64,000 bases of DNA, from positions 270,773,054 through 270,837,053 of the forward strand of contig NC_089822.1 in the NCBI RefSeq assembly GCF_035046505.1. Reading direction: 5' to 3'. Below the pieces are notes generated by a model that was not told where the DNA came from, did no database searches, and saw only the letters and a list, made by a program, of their open reading frames with translations. The position numbers and the translations under genes are program-made. Below, piece by piece: positions 1 through 12,100 of the stretch. How positions within the stretch are numbered: the first letter of the stretch is position 1; every line of letters starts with the position of its first letter. The DNA comes from Tiliqua scincoides (Eukaryota; Chordata; Lepidosauria; Squamata; Scincidae).

Positions 1-249
1 TGATATCAGCCTAGAGAGGTCACTGAACTGGTTGACAGTTGACTCCATCATGGTCAGGGATAACTAATGCAGGTTAATCATCTGTGACGTCATCCTCCTT
101 CGGACATCAGGTGCGCCTGTCTTATACCCATCCAGAGGACTGTGAAATGGGGCCACCCAAAGATCAGGTGGGTCTTTCTGCACATGGGGAGGGGGGCCCT
201 CCAGGTATGCAGTGTGTGGTTGTGCATTCAAATCCTGAAAGGCTTCTGG

Positions 250-950
250 TGCTCCTTCCATTAAGTCTCACAAACAGGTTTTCTCCAGCACACACCTGCG
301 CATGGAGCCGCATGGGGTCCAGGGTGTTGCACTATTGACTCTTCTCACTATAATTACCCAAATCATGGTGTTTTATTCTCCTCAAGGGTGTTTTTTCCCT
401 TATAGATAATATTTTGCTTCAAAAACAGACTGTTCCTGAGGAGACTGATGCAGAAATAGTAGCCGCGGACCTCTGCAGCCCCATGGCGGGGGAAAAGCTC
501 AGTGATGGCACCCCCCTGCAGGCTATCACCGCCCCCCACACAGATATCCACCCCTCCACTGACCAGAAGCTCACGGAGCTTTGCGGAACCACAGCCCACT
601 CCAGAGAAACCTCTGTGAGGTTCCCCAGCGCTATAAACTGTGCTTCTGACAAACCAGAAGCAGTTTCTGCCCCCGTCGGGAGCCTCAGAGAGGTTTCCGC
701 AGGGTCTGGGGCATTTGCCCCATCAAACCCCATGGTAGGCACACAATTGATAAATAGCTTCTGGTCTCCTGAGAGTTCAGAACAGGATTCTGGCCAGGCA
801 GGGCCTCTGCTGCTGCAAGGGCTCAAGATCACCCCCCACAGAGTGAAGCCACTGTTGGATTCCATCCATGTCAGCAAAGTCACTGCAGCCTCAGTCTGGC
901 CAGAGGGTCTTGGCCTGGAATCCATGGCTGGAAGCAGAGAAAACAGTCCC
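250..950 (+). other. Duplicated V2R upstream region without the coding start
   Basis: Patches of this stretch match the 5' flank of the V2R gene at 8520-8920: the CACACCTGCGCATGGAG block, the GTGTTGCACT...ATTACCCAAATCA block, ACTG(T)...GAAGAAAC..., AGCCAGGCAGGGCCTCTGCTG and the GGTCTTGGC...TCCA stretch. The homology stops where the signal peptide should begin, so this is a promoter/5'-leader copy left from an older tandem V2R duplication and not a gene. ORFs across it do not resemble V2R. Confidence 0.6.
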
Positions 951-1850
951 TGCCCTGGGATGTGGATGGCCAAATCCTGCCCGGGCAGCTACAGCACCTA
1001 CAACGGTGTCCAGGCCATGGCTCACTCTGACATGCTGCATTTTCACTTGGGTCCATTCTGGTGGGGATGAAGCATGGAGGCCAGCTCTGGGTGCGAGTGC
1101 AGAACTCTCAAGGGAGGACAAATCCTGCAGCCACTTGGACACCGGGGGGGGGGGGGAGAAAGCCTGACCATCCTGCATCCAAACCACGGGAAGGGTTTGA
1201 CCCTCCCCAGAGAGAGAGCGAGCGCTTTGGATGATCAGCTGGGATGCCAAGAACCTACATGGAGCTCTGTGAGCTGGACTTCCACCCCCTTCCTCGCACA
1301 TCCTCCATACACAATATAGTGGAGATGGAGATAGTGGTGTCCCCAAAATGCCCAGCTCACAATACCAAAATACCCACAAGGCCTGGCTTCCTAAACCAGG
1401 CTTCTCTGGTTTAGGCCCTTCTCTGACCCTTGTTCAGGAATGCTACTAGTCAGCACCAACCACCCTCCTCTTCAGAGAAATCTGGCTACAAAAGATAAGC
1501 CAAATACACAAAATATGGGCCTCCAAGGAAGGACAGATGGTAAGAGACGAAGGGTGTGAGACCCCGAAAGGACTAGGGTAAAGTGGTGTGATTGATTACC
1601 AAACCTTTGGTAATGAACGTCCTGTGTGTAAACACCCTGTCAATACACATTCTACTGTGCTTCCTACAGAACATTCCAAACAGATAAGGATGCTGATTTT
1701 GCTCTCTGTCTGATTACTTGGTAATTTTACAAGGATGTTTACCCCTCTTTCTTTGTGCCCTTGTGTACCCCTCCTATATTCAGAAGGCTCTATAAAAACC
1801 GTATCATTGTAACCCATTCTTTTTCCATCACCCCCTTTGCGGTGGTCCTG
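951..1850. other. Left-arm-only stretch, no gene recognised
   Basis: Contains a poly-G run at 1145-1157 and no coding signature I can name. It has no counterpart in the right arm. Confidence 0.4.
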
Positions 1851-1949
1851 TTTACAAATGTTGTAAAAGCTTTTTCAAAGCCCTTTGAATTATCCTGTCC
1901 TGTTTGTTTGCCTCTCCGCTATCCAACGTATACTGCGACTGTTTGGGAA

Positions 1950-2530
1950 CAGTGGAGATGGAAAGGTGCAAAAGTGAGCGACTAGATGTTTACTGGGCTG
2001 GGGCACCTTCCCTATGAGGAAAGGCTACAGCGTTTGGGCCTCTTACCCTAGACAAGAGAAGCCTGAGGGGGGACATGAGAAATACAAAACCATGCAGGGG
2101 GCGGACAGAGTGGATAGAGAGACGCTCTTTTTCCTCTCACATAACACCAGAACCAGGGGACTTCCATGAAAGCTGAGTGTTGGGAGGGTTAGGTCAGACA
2201 GAAGAAAATATTTCTTTACCCAGCGTGTAATTAGTTTGTGAAACTCTTAGCCACAAGAAGTAGTGATGGCATCTTGTCTGGATGCCTTTAAGAGGGGCTT
2301 GGACAAATTTCTGGAAAGAAGTTCATTACGGGTTACAAGTCATAGTAGGTCTGTGCAAGCTCTTGGATTTAGAGGCAGGTTGCCTCTGATTGCCAGATGC
2401 GGAGAAGGGCACCAGGATGCAGGTTGTGTCTGTTGTGCCATGTGCTCCCTGGAGCATTTGGTGGGCCACTGTGAGATACAGGAAGCTGGACTAGATGGGC
2501 CTTTAGCCTGATCCAGCAGGGCTCTTCATA
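1950..2530 (+). mobile_element. CR1 LINE, 3' end, degraded
   Basis: Reads GLGHLPYEERLQRLGL-type and DAFKRGLDKFLE-type reverse-transcriptase C-terminal text broken by frame changes. Ends in the CR1 3' UTR (GAAGCTGGACTAGATGGGCC...CAGGGCTCTT). Its partner in the right arm is 30303-30830. Confidence 0.85.
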
Positions 2531-2710
2531 CACCCCACAAGCCTCTTTCTGGAGTCATGGGGACAGTGACAAGTAAGGTATCAGAGCAGGTGCTGCAGCA
2601 TGGCTGGGGGGTGGGGGGTGGGATTGGAAAACTAAAAGGAAGAAACAGACCACCCAGAAGCAGAACTGCCTGCAGCTCTCCAGATCCACCTTTCAACCTT
2701 CCAAGACAGT

Positions 2711-2935
2711 GTTTTTCAACATTTTTCATCTCATGGCACACTGACAAGGCACTAAAATGGTCAAGGCCACCACCAGGTTTTTGACAATTGAAAAGCCACA
2801 CCATGCTGCCAGTGGGTGCTCACATCTCCCATTGGCCCTATTAATAAATGACCTTCCCCCAAATTAGTGTGGCACACCTGTGGACCACTCGCGGCACACC
2901 AGTGTGCCATGGCACAGTGGTTGAAAATGACTGTG
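2711..2935. mobile_element. hAT-like MITE
   Basis: Begins CAGTGTTTTTCAAC and ends GTTGAAAATGACTG, imperfect terminal inverted repeats of the hAT type around about 225 bp of non-coding sequence with GGCACAC motifs near both ends. A truncated copy lies in the right arm at about 30,112-30,300, and a weaker relative at about 41,170-41,260. Confidence 0.55.
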
Positions 2936-3399
2936 ATAAGACAAGGAGCAACTCCAGGCCACCCAGCCACATAAGGAGTAAGAGGAGGATTAGGAACGCC
3001 TGCTGGGTGAGGGGTCCAGAGCCAATGGGAGCTGTCTTTTGAAAGATACCAGGCTGAATACAGGGGAAGAGGAGGAGGCCAGGAAAGGGTCCCTTGGTCT
3101 GTACATGCGCGCGCTCTCTCTCTCCCTTCTACAATGTGGGGATAATACGTAATTCCCCATCCTTAGAGGGTGGACTTGCTGCATATAAAGTGTGTTGTTG
3201 TTGAGTTATAGGGTTGTCCTCTCCTGTGAGGTTCATCTACTGGAATCAGGGACTTTTCTGTGGTGGTGCCAACCTTGGGGGATGCCTTCCCCCCTCCCCG
3301 TGAAGGCTGTAGGTCCTTGTATGGCCTGGTCACGGTCTGGTCCTGCAAAGAGGGTTTTACGAACGGTCTGATTTAGTCATGATTGGCCGCTGGGGAGTG

Positions 3400-5468
3400 G
3401 GGGGGCAGTGAGGATGGGTGGGAAGAGATTTGCCTGCTCTGGGTTTCCCTGCACTGCTCTTGATTGATTTGAGATAAATCAATAAGCACCAGAACCTAAA
3501 GATCATTAGAACCAGCTTGGTGAGGCTGCTCTGAACTTCTCTCCGTTTTATCAAGGATTTCCTGGAAAGGCAGGAGGACAAAGAGAAACACAAAACATAA
3601 GGGGGAAGAAAGGTGACATGGAGAGCGCTTACTTGCAGGCGGTGGGATGGGAGTCACTGAAAGGGTTAGATTGAAAAAGAATATTAAACCCCTTTGAGGG
3701 GGGTCTTCAGAGGGTCAGACATACCCCCTGCTCCCCACATCCTGAACTGCCCCTCAAAGCACAAACTCTTCCAACTTCTCTCCAACTCTCCAGTTGTCCA
3801 ACCACAGCCTTGTATTGTGGGAAGTTGCAAACTGTCAAATCAGCGGACTTCAGAACCTCCCCTCAGCCCCATAAAATTTACTGACTGGATGCCTGATGAT
3901 GCACCAACTGCCCCTTCAAAGCTTGCTGTGACCCCTCTTGGACAGAGACAGTCTGGCCACATTCATTATTGATGTATTTCAGACATTTATGCTGCGTTTC
4001 CAAAAGCTCACTTACCAAAAGTAAGTGGATCACTTCTTTCCCAGATGACTGCAGCTCATTATACATGGGGCAGCCCTTGAAGGCTTCTCCACATTCCTAC
4101 TGGTTCCAGTAACTGTGCTGGGTCAGTGACAGGAACCAGCTGTAAGGTGCTGCTCCTCAATGCTTTCAGGAACCATTCACAGTGATGGTCCCTGCCTAGG
4201 AAGCCCCTACTGGCCTAGGGCACCTGAAGGACTCTTTTCCCTCCCAGCATCTGCAGGAACCAGGCTGGGATCTGCCATTTCCAGGGATGCTGGATTTTGT
4301 CACCTGGGAGCGCCTGCTACTTCTGCGGTTTTCTGATGAGCTTCAAGGCTTACGGATTGTGGGTTGTTATCACATTATTTCCATACTTCACTGTGCCCTG
4401 AAATGTTTGTGCTGATGGGAAGCTCCAGATATAGGAATATTCTCCTCCTAGACGGGGGCTTCACTGACTTGTGACCCTCGTCCTCTGGACAACCACTCCC
4501 CCCTTCTCCCTGAACAATCCCATGCCTTTACAACAGCTGCCCCAGACCAAAAGACTGAGTCTCTTGAATTTCACAGGGAGTTAGAAAGAAGCTGTCAGTG
4601 TTGGGTTTGGCTTATATAATTATTATCTGTTGTTGCCTTGACTGAGGTGTGAGCTGTTTTATCCATTACTACATGATGGTTGTCTTACACAATGACCTAT
4701 TATTGCTTTAATCAACTGCTGTGTTGCCTATTATCACTTCAATTGAAAATAGACAATACTGTCGCTTTAATTAGCAATATTTTGGGTTCAGGTACGAATG
4801 TGCGGAACGAGTGAGAGCTGCTGATGCTGGATTTGCTTCCAGAAGGCTGAACCAGGGACGGGCGCAGGGAGCTGCATGTCCTTGGAGGGATGGGGCAGGA
4901 TGACCTCAGAGATCTTGGCTGGAGAGAAGAACTTCCTTGGATTAATGAGGAATAGTTGGGACTGATGTTGGGACTTTTCACGTTGAGGTGTTGACACTAA
5001 GAAACCTCCCTACGTGCAAGTCTCTGGCAGAGGAAGCACAGATGGAGCTGAGAGAGGGGACGACTCAAGGTCAGGCAGTGCTGTCACCGCCCAGAGCTAG
5101 GAAAAATCCCTATTCCTAAAATGGGGCTGCAAAGGATGATGAAAACAGCCAGTGGGGTCCAGGCCTGAGAGAGAAGCCAACCAGCCACCACAGGGAGGAT
5201 GGTCACAATGCACCCCCAGCCATCCCTTGCATCTGCTGTCAACTCAAGCTGGACACAAACAGCCCAGTTGAATCACCACCTCATCTGCAAGTCAACATAG
5301 AGGAGGCAATTGTAGCCTTTAGAACAGCAGAGAGAGGTTGAAAGAGCAGAGCAGCACTGACTGAATGACTTCTGGGTAGAATTGAAAGGAGCGGAAAGAG
5401 CGAATCCTCAAAAAACAAGCCAGCAGGGAAGGCCTGTATTAAATAAGGTTGCATATAAAAGTCAGGCA
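3400..5468. other. Left-arm stretch without a recognised gene
   Basis: Matched by the right arm (about 27,660-29,650). Short ORFs only, none recognisable. Shared between the arms mainly because it was duplicated. Confidence 0.5.
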
Positions 5469-5837
5469 GGAGGTCTGGTCTAGAGGGTAGAGCCTCCATT
5501 TGCCTGAAGATTAACATCCACAAGGTCGCCAGTTCGAGGCCACCGGCACCGTGCGACCTTGAAGCAGCTGACAAGCTGCAGCTGAGCTGTTCCATCTGCT
5601 CGGAGCGTGGGAGGATGGAGGCCAGAATGTTAAACCAGATCGGAGTGTAACAGCTTGAATGCGGTGGTTCTTGAAAGAGAGAACCTTCTTTCAATTTGTA
5701 AAAATCCCTATGTGGATTTAATAAGCCTGCCTGTGTAAACCGCCTTGAATAAAGTCTTGAATAAAGACCAAGAAAGGCGGTATATAAATACTGTATATTA
5801 TATTATTATATTATTATATATATTATATTATTATTAT
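5469..5837 (+). mobile_element. Sauria SINE (tRNA-derived), near full length
   Basis: tRNA-like head with an A box-like part (GTCTAGAGGGTAGAGCCTCC) and B box (GGTCGCCAGTTCGAGGC). Then the central part (GTGCGACCTTGAAGCAGCTG; GGAGGATGGAGGCCAGAATG) and the tail TAAACCGCCTTGAATAAAGTC...AAGAAAGGCGGTATATAAAT followed by ATT/AT repeats. This matches the squamate Sauria SINE as I know it. The right arm has the uninterrupted site (GTCAGGCA joined to TTTAGACAGG, near 27,660), so the insertion is specific to the left arm. Confidence 0.9.
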
Positions 5838-6169
5838 TTAGACAGGAATACAGAACACAACAGACTAAAAATAATAAAAGCAGCTTCCTCAAACTTACCA
5901 AATCCCAGCACTCACCCAGGTAAGCATCTGTTTCGCCAAACTCCTGTTCTGAGTTTTGCCTAAATAACTTCTGCCCGCTTTGAACTAGTTCCCCCAGCTT
6001 AGCCACAGCTAGCTCTAGCGGCCTGCAAAAACTACCCCTGTACCCCAGCACCAAGCCAGAAGGAGACTGGGAGGTGGCTGGCTTGCCTGTGAGCCTGCAG
6101 GGTCCCTCCTTCAAGCAGCAGCCCTTTCGGATACAGCAGCACCACCTCAACTCTCCACCACTCAGCAGT

Positions 6170-6420
6170 CTCTGTTGGATTAGTCCGTTAGTCAGGGTGC
6201 CAGTTCGTGGCCCATCCTCCAGTCCATCAGTCAAGGTGCCAGTTCAGTGTTTGTCCGCCAGTCCGTGAGGTGTTCCAGGAAGTTGTTTGTTTGCCAGTCC
6301 GTGAGTTAGTGTGCCGGAAAGTCAGTTAGCCAGAGAGTCCGTCCGATAAGTAGAGCCGTAAGTCAGTCTGTGAGTCAACAGGCCAGTTTAGCCAGAAAGC
6401 CAGTCCATTCAGCCAGCAAG
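6170..6420. repeat. Degenerate short tandem repeat around CAGTCCGT/GTCAGT
   Basis: More than fifteen variants of CAGTCCGTNAGT, GTCAGTTAG and CCAGTTNAG follow each other without a fixed period. The right arm keeps the same tract at about 27,130-27,380. Confidence 0.5.
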
Positions 6421-6919
6421 TCTCCCCTCCCTCCTCCACTCTGTCTCCAACTACAACCCACAAACTCTTCCTCCATCAGATGCTGCTTGTATCCCTGAAG
6501 ACCTCATTGCCTCTAGTGGCTGCAGCTGTGCAGCACACCCTCTGCTGAAAGCCCAGGCATTAACCCCGTATTCTCCAGATTCACCACAGCAGAGGGCCGC
6601 TGCAGACACCACATCCAATCTCCTTGCCAGATCTTCTGTGATTCCAGTAAAGCATCTCTTACAGAATCTGGACCAGTCTTCCTCCTGTCTGGCTCAATTG
6701 GCATCCATGAGGGGAAGGATTAGGCAGTCACCCCCCTCCCACTTGGAGTACTGTTTTATACCTTTCTCCCAGCTAGCAAATAGGAGCTGCAATCCAGCTG
6801 AAGCTTGGAGAAGGTTGTGCAACTAGCTGGCAACTCACTCCTCCTCCCATATAGAAAGCACAGGAAGAGTCCATCAGCAATCAAGGTGTCCCTGAGGGAA
6901 TTTAAACTGTGCAGAGCTA

Positions 6920-7105
6920 GGGGCCCATCCTATCCAACTCTCCAGCACTGATGTAGTCACAATGCAGCCAGGAGGTAAGGGAACAAATGTTCCCATATCT
7001 TGAGGAGGCCTCTGTGACTGCACCCCCTACGCAGGATGCAGTGCACACCCCTTTGGCCCAGCAGCACCAGCACTGGAAAATTGGAAAGGATTGGACCCCT
7101 AGTCT
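6920..7105. mobile_element. MITE, CCTATCC...GGATTGG family
   Basis: Ends are inverted (GCCCATCCTATCCAACTCTC and AAATTGGAAAGGATTGGACC) around a core with GGGAACAAATGTTCCC. Relatives lie at 26,475-26,650 (right-arm partner), 44,035-44,220, 60,366-60,475 and 60,486-60,640. Confidence 0.6.
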
Positions 7106-7127
7106 CTTTGCCAGCTGCTTCTTGGCA

Positions 7128-7400
7128 CGGCCACAGTGATGCCAAGAGGGTTTGCATCACACGGTACGGGAGGCCAAAATATCAAGATTTTAAAAATTTG
7201 GGTGCCTAGTGGCACCCCCATGCACATCACCCGGTTCAGCCTGCACCCCCCAGTGAGGCCACTGCACAGCCATTCCCAACTCCAGATCACAAAGTCTTTT
7301 CTCAGCACGCTAATGAGCTGCTTTCCCACAGCGTAGAAAGTGGACACCGCAAGGCCCATCGGGCAGAGGCCTACTTTCTGCCCTTCCACCAGGTTGACAC
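7128..7400. mobile_element. MITE-like repeat with GCATCACACGGTA / AGATTTTAAAA core
   Basis: The core GGAGGCCAAAATATCAAG followed by ATTTTAAAAATTTGGGTG recurs at 26,345-26,450 (right arm) and, diverged, at 51,785-51,955. The 51.8-kb copy has the longer CAGTGG..GCTAAGGGGGTG end. Non-coding. Confidence 0.45.
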
Positions 7401-8307
7401 AGGGTGGGAGGGGGTAGGAGGGACTGAGTGAGAGCTGGGACAGAAGCAGTGAAAAGGTCACAAGCAGTAGCTGCAAGGCTTACGAGGTGACCCAATCCTT
7501 GGCAGCCCTACTCAGAATTAGTCCCACTGTAGCCAGTCATTCAATGAGGGTTGCCCCTCCCTGCTTGTCCTCCTATCCTCCTTCAGAGAACGCCAATGCT
7601 TTGTCCAATGATAATCCCTTCCTTCCTTCCTATCAGAGAGGGGAAAACAGAGCTCAGTCCTGTCTCCCCCTCCTGCTCACATTAACCCTTTCCTGCTGCA
7701 CACCCTGTTGGAATGCTGGCCTCATGAGTTTCTTCACATCATGAAAACAGTAAGCGCCTCTAGTCACAGGCAGACTCAAGTCAGCAGGCATGGGAATGAG
7801 TGCCAAGTCAACCTGTGTCCCTGTTGCAGCTGCAATGGGTCCCTCCCCGTCGCTTGCAACTGCTCCCCCTCCAAATGGGACCAGAGCTATGCTCCGATCG
7901 CGTGTGGAGGGGGTTCTGAGAGCTGAGGAGGCTGCACACCTCTGATCTCTGGAAGGCTGACATCACTTCCAATATTGGGTCGAAAACCGGAAGCAACAAT
8001 TTTCCATCTCCTGGAGGCATTCTGTGAGCCTCCCTGGCCCTCACGCAGCCTCCCTGGCCCTCAGAACCCCATCCAGTTTTGCCTGGAGTGCAGTTCCAGT
8101 CCCATTTGGAGGGACATCCCTGTAAGTTGTCCCCTGGGGTGGCACATCTTCCAGCCACACTGCTGGACAGTCCTGGTCTTCATGGGTCCCAGGTCTGGTT
8201 ACATGAGTGTCCATCATCATTCCTTCTGGCGGGAGGTGTGGTTGACCAGAAGGACAGAGGATCGGGCTGCCCCCACACAAGGCCAGTATTTTTCCACTCT
8301 GGGGAAC

Positions 8308-8465
8308 TCTCCAGGCATGCAGAAGAACATAAGAACAGCCCCACTGGATCACGGCATAGGTCACCTAGTTCAGCTTCCTGTATCTCACAGCGGCCCACCA
8401 AATGCCCCAGAAGATGCCCCTTCCAATGGCACAACAATACCCTGAACAGATCCAGTGCCTCTTCA
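8308..8465 (-). mobile_element. CR1 LINE 3' end
   Basis: Reverse complement of the CR1 3' UTR (AACATAAGAACAGCCCCACTG on the + strand), with a diverged inner part. Confidence 0.7.
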
Positions 8466-8921
8466 GGCAGCTTTGCTAAGCTCAAGTGATGCCACTGCTG
8501 ACCCCTGGCAGAGTCTGGAACTGCATTCTCGCAAACATGTTTTCTCCAGCTCACACCTGCGCATGGAGACACACAGGGAGTCCAGGTGTTGCACTGATGA
8601 CTGCCCTCACTGTTATTACCCAAATCACGGTGTTCTATTCTCCAAAGACCAAGGAACTCTTTTTTCTTAAAGATCATCTTTAACTTCATCAACATAGATA
8701 GACTGTGTCTGAAGAAACAGCTGCAGAAATAGTTTCTGGTCCACAGAGAGCTCGGAATGGGATTTCAGCCAGGCAGGGCCTCTGCTGTGAAGCTTCATAT
8801 CACCCCCTTCAGATGCAGCCACTGAAAGGACTTGCAGCCTCCACCTGGACTGCAGCCTCCGCCTGGCAAGATGGTCTTGGCTTCCAATCCACGACTGGTA
8901 TTGGAGAGCAGATGCTGGGAG

Positions 8922-9142
8922 ATGACTGCAGCAGGGGTGCCCAGACTGCTGCTGCTGCTCCTGGTCCCTGTGGCCTGGGGGGGCCTAAAGGCAAAATGCC
9001 CCCAGTCTGCGATCAGAGAGCAGAAGGAGCTGCTCAATTACTACAGGCCAGGAGACTACCTCCTCGGTGGGGCCGTTTCCACAACCCGTGTCTTCTTTCA
9101 GCCACGGCCCTTGACTGAGCATCCCTCAATCAGCTTTTCATG
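8922..9142 (+). CDS. VMN2R: V2R exon 1: signal peptide and start of ligand-binding domain
   Basis: The ATG at 8922 is chosen because a leucine-rich signal peptide ([16 protein letters not shown]) follows at once and leads into the KCPQ start typical of mature V2Rs. An earlier in-frame ATG at 8832 would add 30 non-V2R residues. The exon then reads [17 protein letters not shown], the usual YxxGDxxIGG region, and ends in TG before a good GTAAGT donor at 9143. The split TGG codon is completed by exon 2. Open throughout. Confidence 0.85.
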
Positions 9143-12100
9143 GTAAGTCAAGAGGGGCTGGTGATGAGGGCTTGGAGGCTGCTACAGCCCCTTCTGATGT
9201 CATGGCTTCCAGCCATCCTGAATTGGAGGGGGGCCTTTTCCTGATGTGTCATTGTCTTGAGTAAATCAGTAATCTTTCTGCATATGGGGGAAAATCTGGG
9301 AATGCATCCACACACTAAGGCACCATTTGGCGTGCAGTCTGCCACTTCACATCTGTAGTCCCCACACTTGGGGGGAGTCGATGTCGTCCCCACTGCTCAG
9401 TGGTGGTGGTTTGAAACTGCCTAGATCTGGGCTCCTTGTAGCAAGTCCACATCCCCACCACCTGCAGCCTGAGCAGTGAGTCAGGCAGTAGCAGTTCTCT
9501 GCAGTCCTGAACCCTCCTCTGCCCTCCCCTAAGAGGCTGCTTAGGGAAACCACATCACCAACTGACTCCCAATTTCTCCCCCTTCCCCCCAACCTCACAA
9601 GTCATGAGCCTGGCCAGGCAGAATGTTCAATGATGACTTAATTAATTCCCCTGCAGTCCTCAAGGTGCCACTTCAACACCTGAGCTGTCACCGAGCCCTG
9701 CAGGGCTTCGAAGTTGGGTGCAAATCCTTTGCACACAAGGCCATTGTGATGCCTGAGCTGGGCTCCCCTGACCACCATCCTGACCAATGAAATCTTCCCT
9801 CCAAAGGTGATGGCAAAAATCCCCCCACCCAGCCCCTAACAGAGAGAGCACCTGCTTTGCATGCCAGGTTCAATCCCTGGCAGTCCAGCCTTTGAAAGAT
9901 CCCCACCTGACACCCTGAGGAGCTGCTGCCAGTCAGCGGGCAATGCAGATTTCAGGGGCCAAGGGACTGACTCAGTCCAGGCAGCCTTAGATGCTCACCT
10001 GTGCAGAGGATGGGGGTTGAAGAGGGGCCCTGCCCTGGCTTCCTTTTAGAGTGAAAAGGTTTGGTTACCTCACAGCATGGATGTCCAGCCTGACACACCT
10101 AAACCCACATATGGGAAACCCCTCATATTTTGGAACTAGACCTGGAGTAGCCACAGTTCTGACCCCCAGCAAAATCCAGACCTTTGCATCAAGAACCCAG
10201 CACAGTCCTTTTGTTTCAGGAAAGGATCCACACAGAACTGGCTCATCCTGTCCTTCCTGTTTGCCACTGAGAAGATCAACCGGGACCCCAGGCTCTTGCC
10301 CAATGTCACTCTGGGCTACAACATCTACAACACCTATTCTGATGCCCGAGTGACTTCCGATGCCCTTGTAGACCTGCTCTCCACTGGAGAGACCCGTGTT
10401 CCAAACTATAGCTGTGGAAGGCAGAGACGGCTGCTGGCAGTTCTTGAAGGGGCTGAAGCTGGCCTCTCCAGCCATATTTCAGCCATGTTGACTGCCTACA
10501 AAATTCCCCAGGTGAGAGTGGGTGGAGGGCACAGGCTGCGTCTCGTCCCACGTGGCTGCCTCCCATCCAAAAATGAGGTGGGGGCATGCAGTGTGCGAGA
10601 AGGCTGAACAGAGAAGCACTGCCTAGTTCCGTGGATGTGTCCTTGCAGTGGGTGGGGGCTTCCTTGCATCAGAATGAAAAAGGGTTTTGCTCACTGTTAA
10701 CAAGCTGAGGCCACCAAATATGTGACCTGAAGATAAATCCAAACATCCATCTCTCCTTTCCCTCCCCAGGTCAGTTATGCTTTCACGTCTCGTGGTCTGA
10801 ATGACAGAACTCGGGCCTCCTTTTTCTATCGGACGGTCCCCAAAGAGCCCCAGTACGTGGGGGTGGTCGGGCTGCTCCTGCACTTCCAGTGGTCCTGGGT
10901 CGCTCTGGTTGCTGCAGACACTGACAATGGAGAGCGGTTCATCAGGACCTTGACACCCGAGTTAACTCAGAGTGGCATTTGCGTCGCTTACTCCCAGAGC
11001 ATTCCAGGGATAACTACACGTAATGTGGTGATCCTTAAGGAGTCATTCCTCAAGGAGAGACAAGTCAATGTGTTCCTTTACCATGCAGAGACCGATGCCT
11101 TCATAGATATAATATTAATTATACAACAGGCAGTTGCAATGTTAAAAAAACCCATAGTGGGGAAAATCTGGATCACAACAGCCTTTTGGGACATCAGCTT
11201 GGAGCTGAGGTTCAGTCGTTTATCTTTCCAGCACATTCAGGGTCTTTTTTCCTTCTGCATCCAGTCAATGAAAAGGACAAATTACAATGATTTCGAAAAG
11301 CTTCTCTTCACCTGGCAGCGGTTAGTGGAGGGGGATTTCACTGTGCCTTTCCGAAGCCTGTTCTGTCTGTGAAAGGCTGGACGAGGTGCAGAGAAAGACC
11401 GCAGCCCCTGCCTTGGGACGTGATGGAAAGAACCCTGGCCACGGACAGCTATGCCATCCACAGCGCTGTTCAGACCGTGGCGCAAGCCTTACATGCCGCG
11501 TCTTCGTCTCGACTCCGGCGGAGGGTGGTGGAGGCCGGAGGCAGCCTGGAGGTTCCGAGGGTGCAGCCGTGGCAGGTACTCCTCTCCCCACCCAGACAGT
11601 CAGGGCTACTGATGGGCCTTGGAACAAGGTCAGAAGGAAGTGCAATGGCACGTATCTTTCAGGGAAATCCAGTAGTGAATCTCCCTGCACAGGTCCTTCT
11701 CTCTGCCCCCTCCAAGTGGCTCCAGGGGACAGAGACCATCCAGCAGCAGCCCCCGGGCAGGGCCTAGGAGAGGGGATAAAGGGGGTAATTTGTACCCGGG
11801 TAAAAAGGGAGCCAAAGGAGGGGGCCCAGAAATTTCCTGGGATCAGACGTTTTCCAGTCTCAGCCAGACTCACTGTCCACATAGGATGCTGGGGGCATTG
11901 CCGTGGGCACGTGGCTGCAACTGTTGCCACAAGCCATACGCACCAGACTCAGGAACATTCCTGAACAGTGTCACATCTGCGAGGAAGCTGGCCTGCTACA
12001 GTGGATCCACTTCTCATGAAGGAGTGGAGAGGAGCTCAGGGACACGGCTGTGGGACTGCAGCTGCTGCAGAAGTCTGTTCTGGTGTAAACAGGACGCTTT

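Noticed and set aside
414-1070. 218-codon open frame at the left end
   Set aside because: Lies in a V2R 5'-flank copy and does not encode V2R or other recognisable text.
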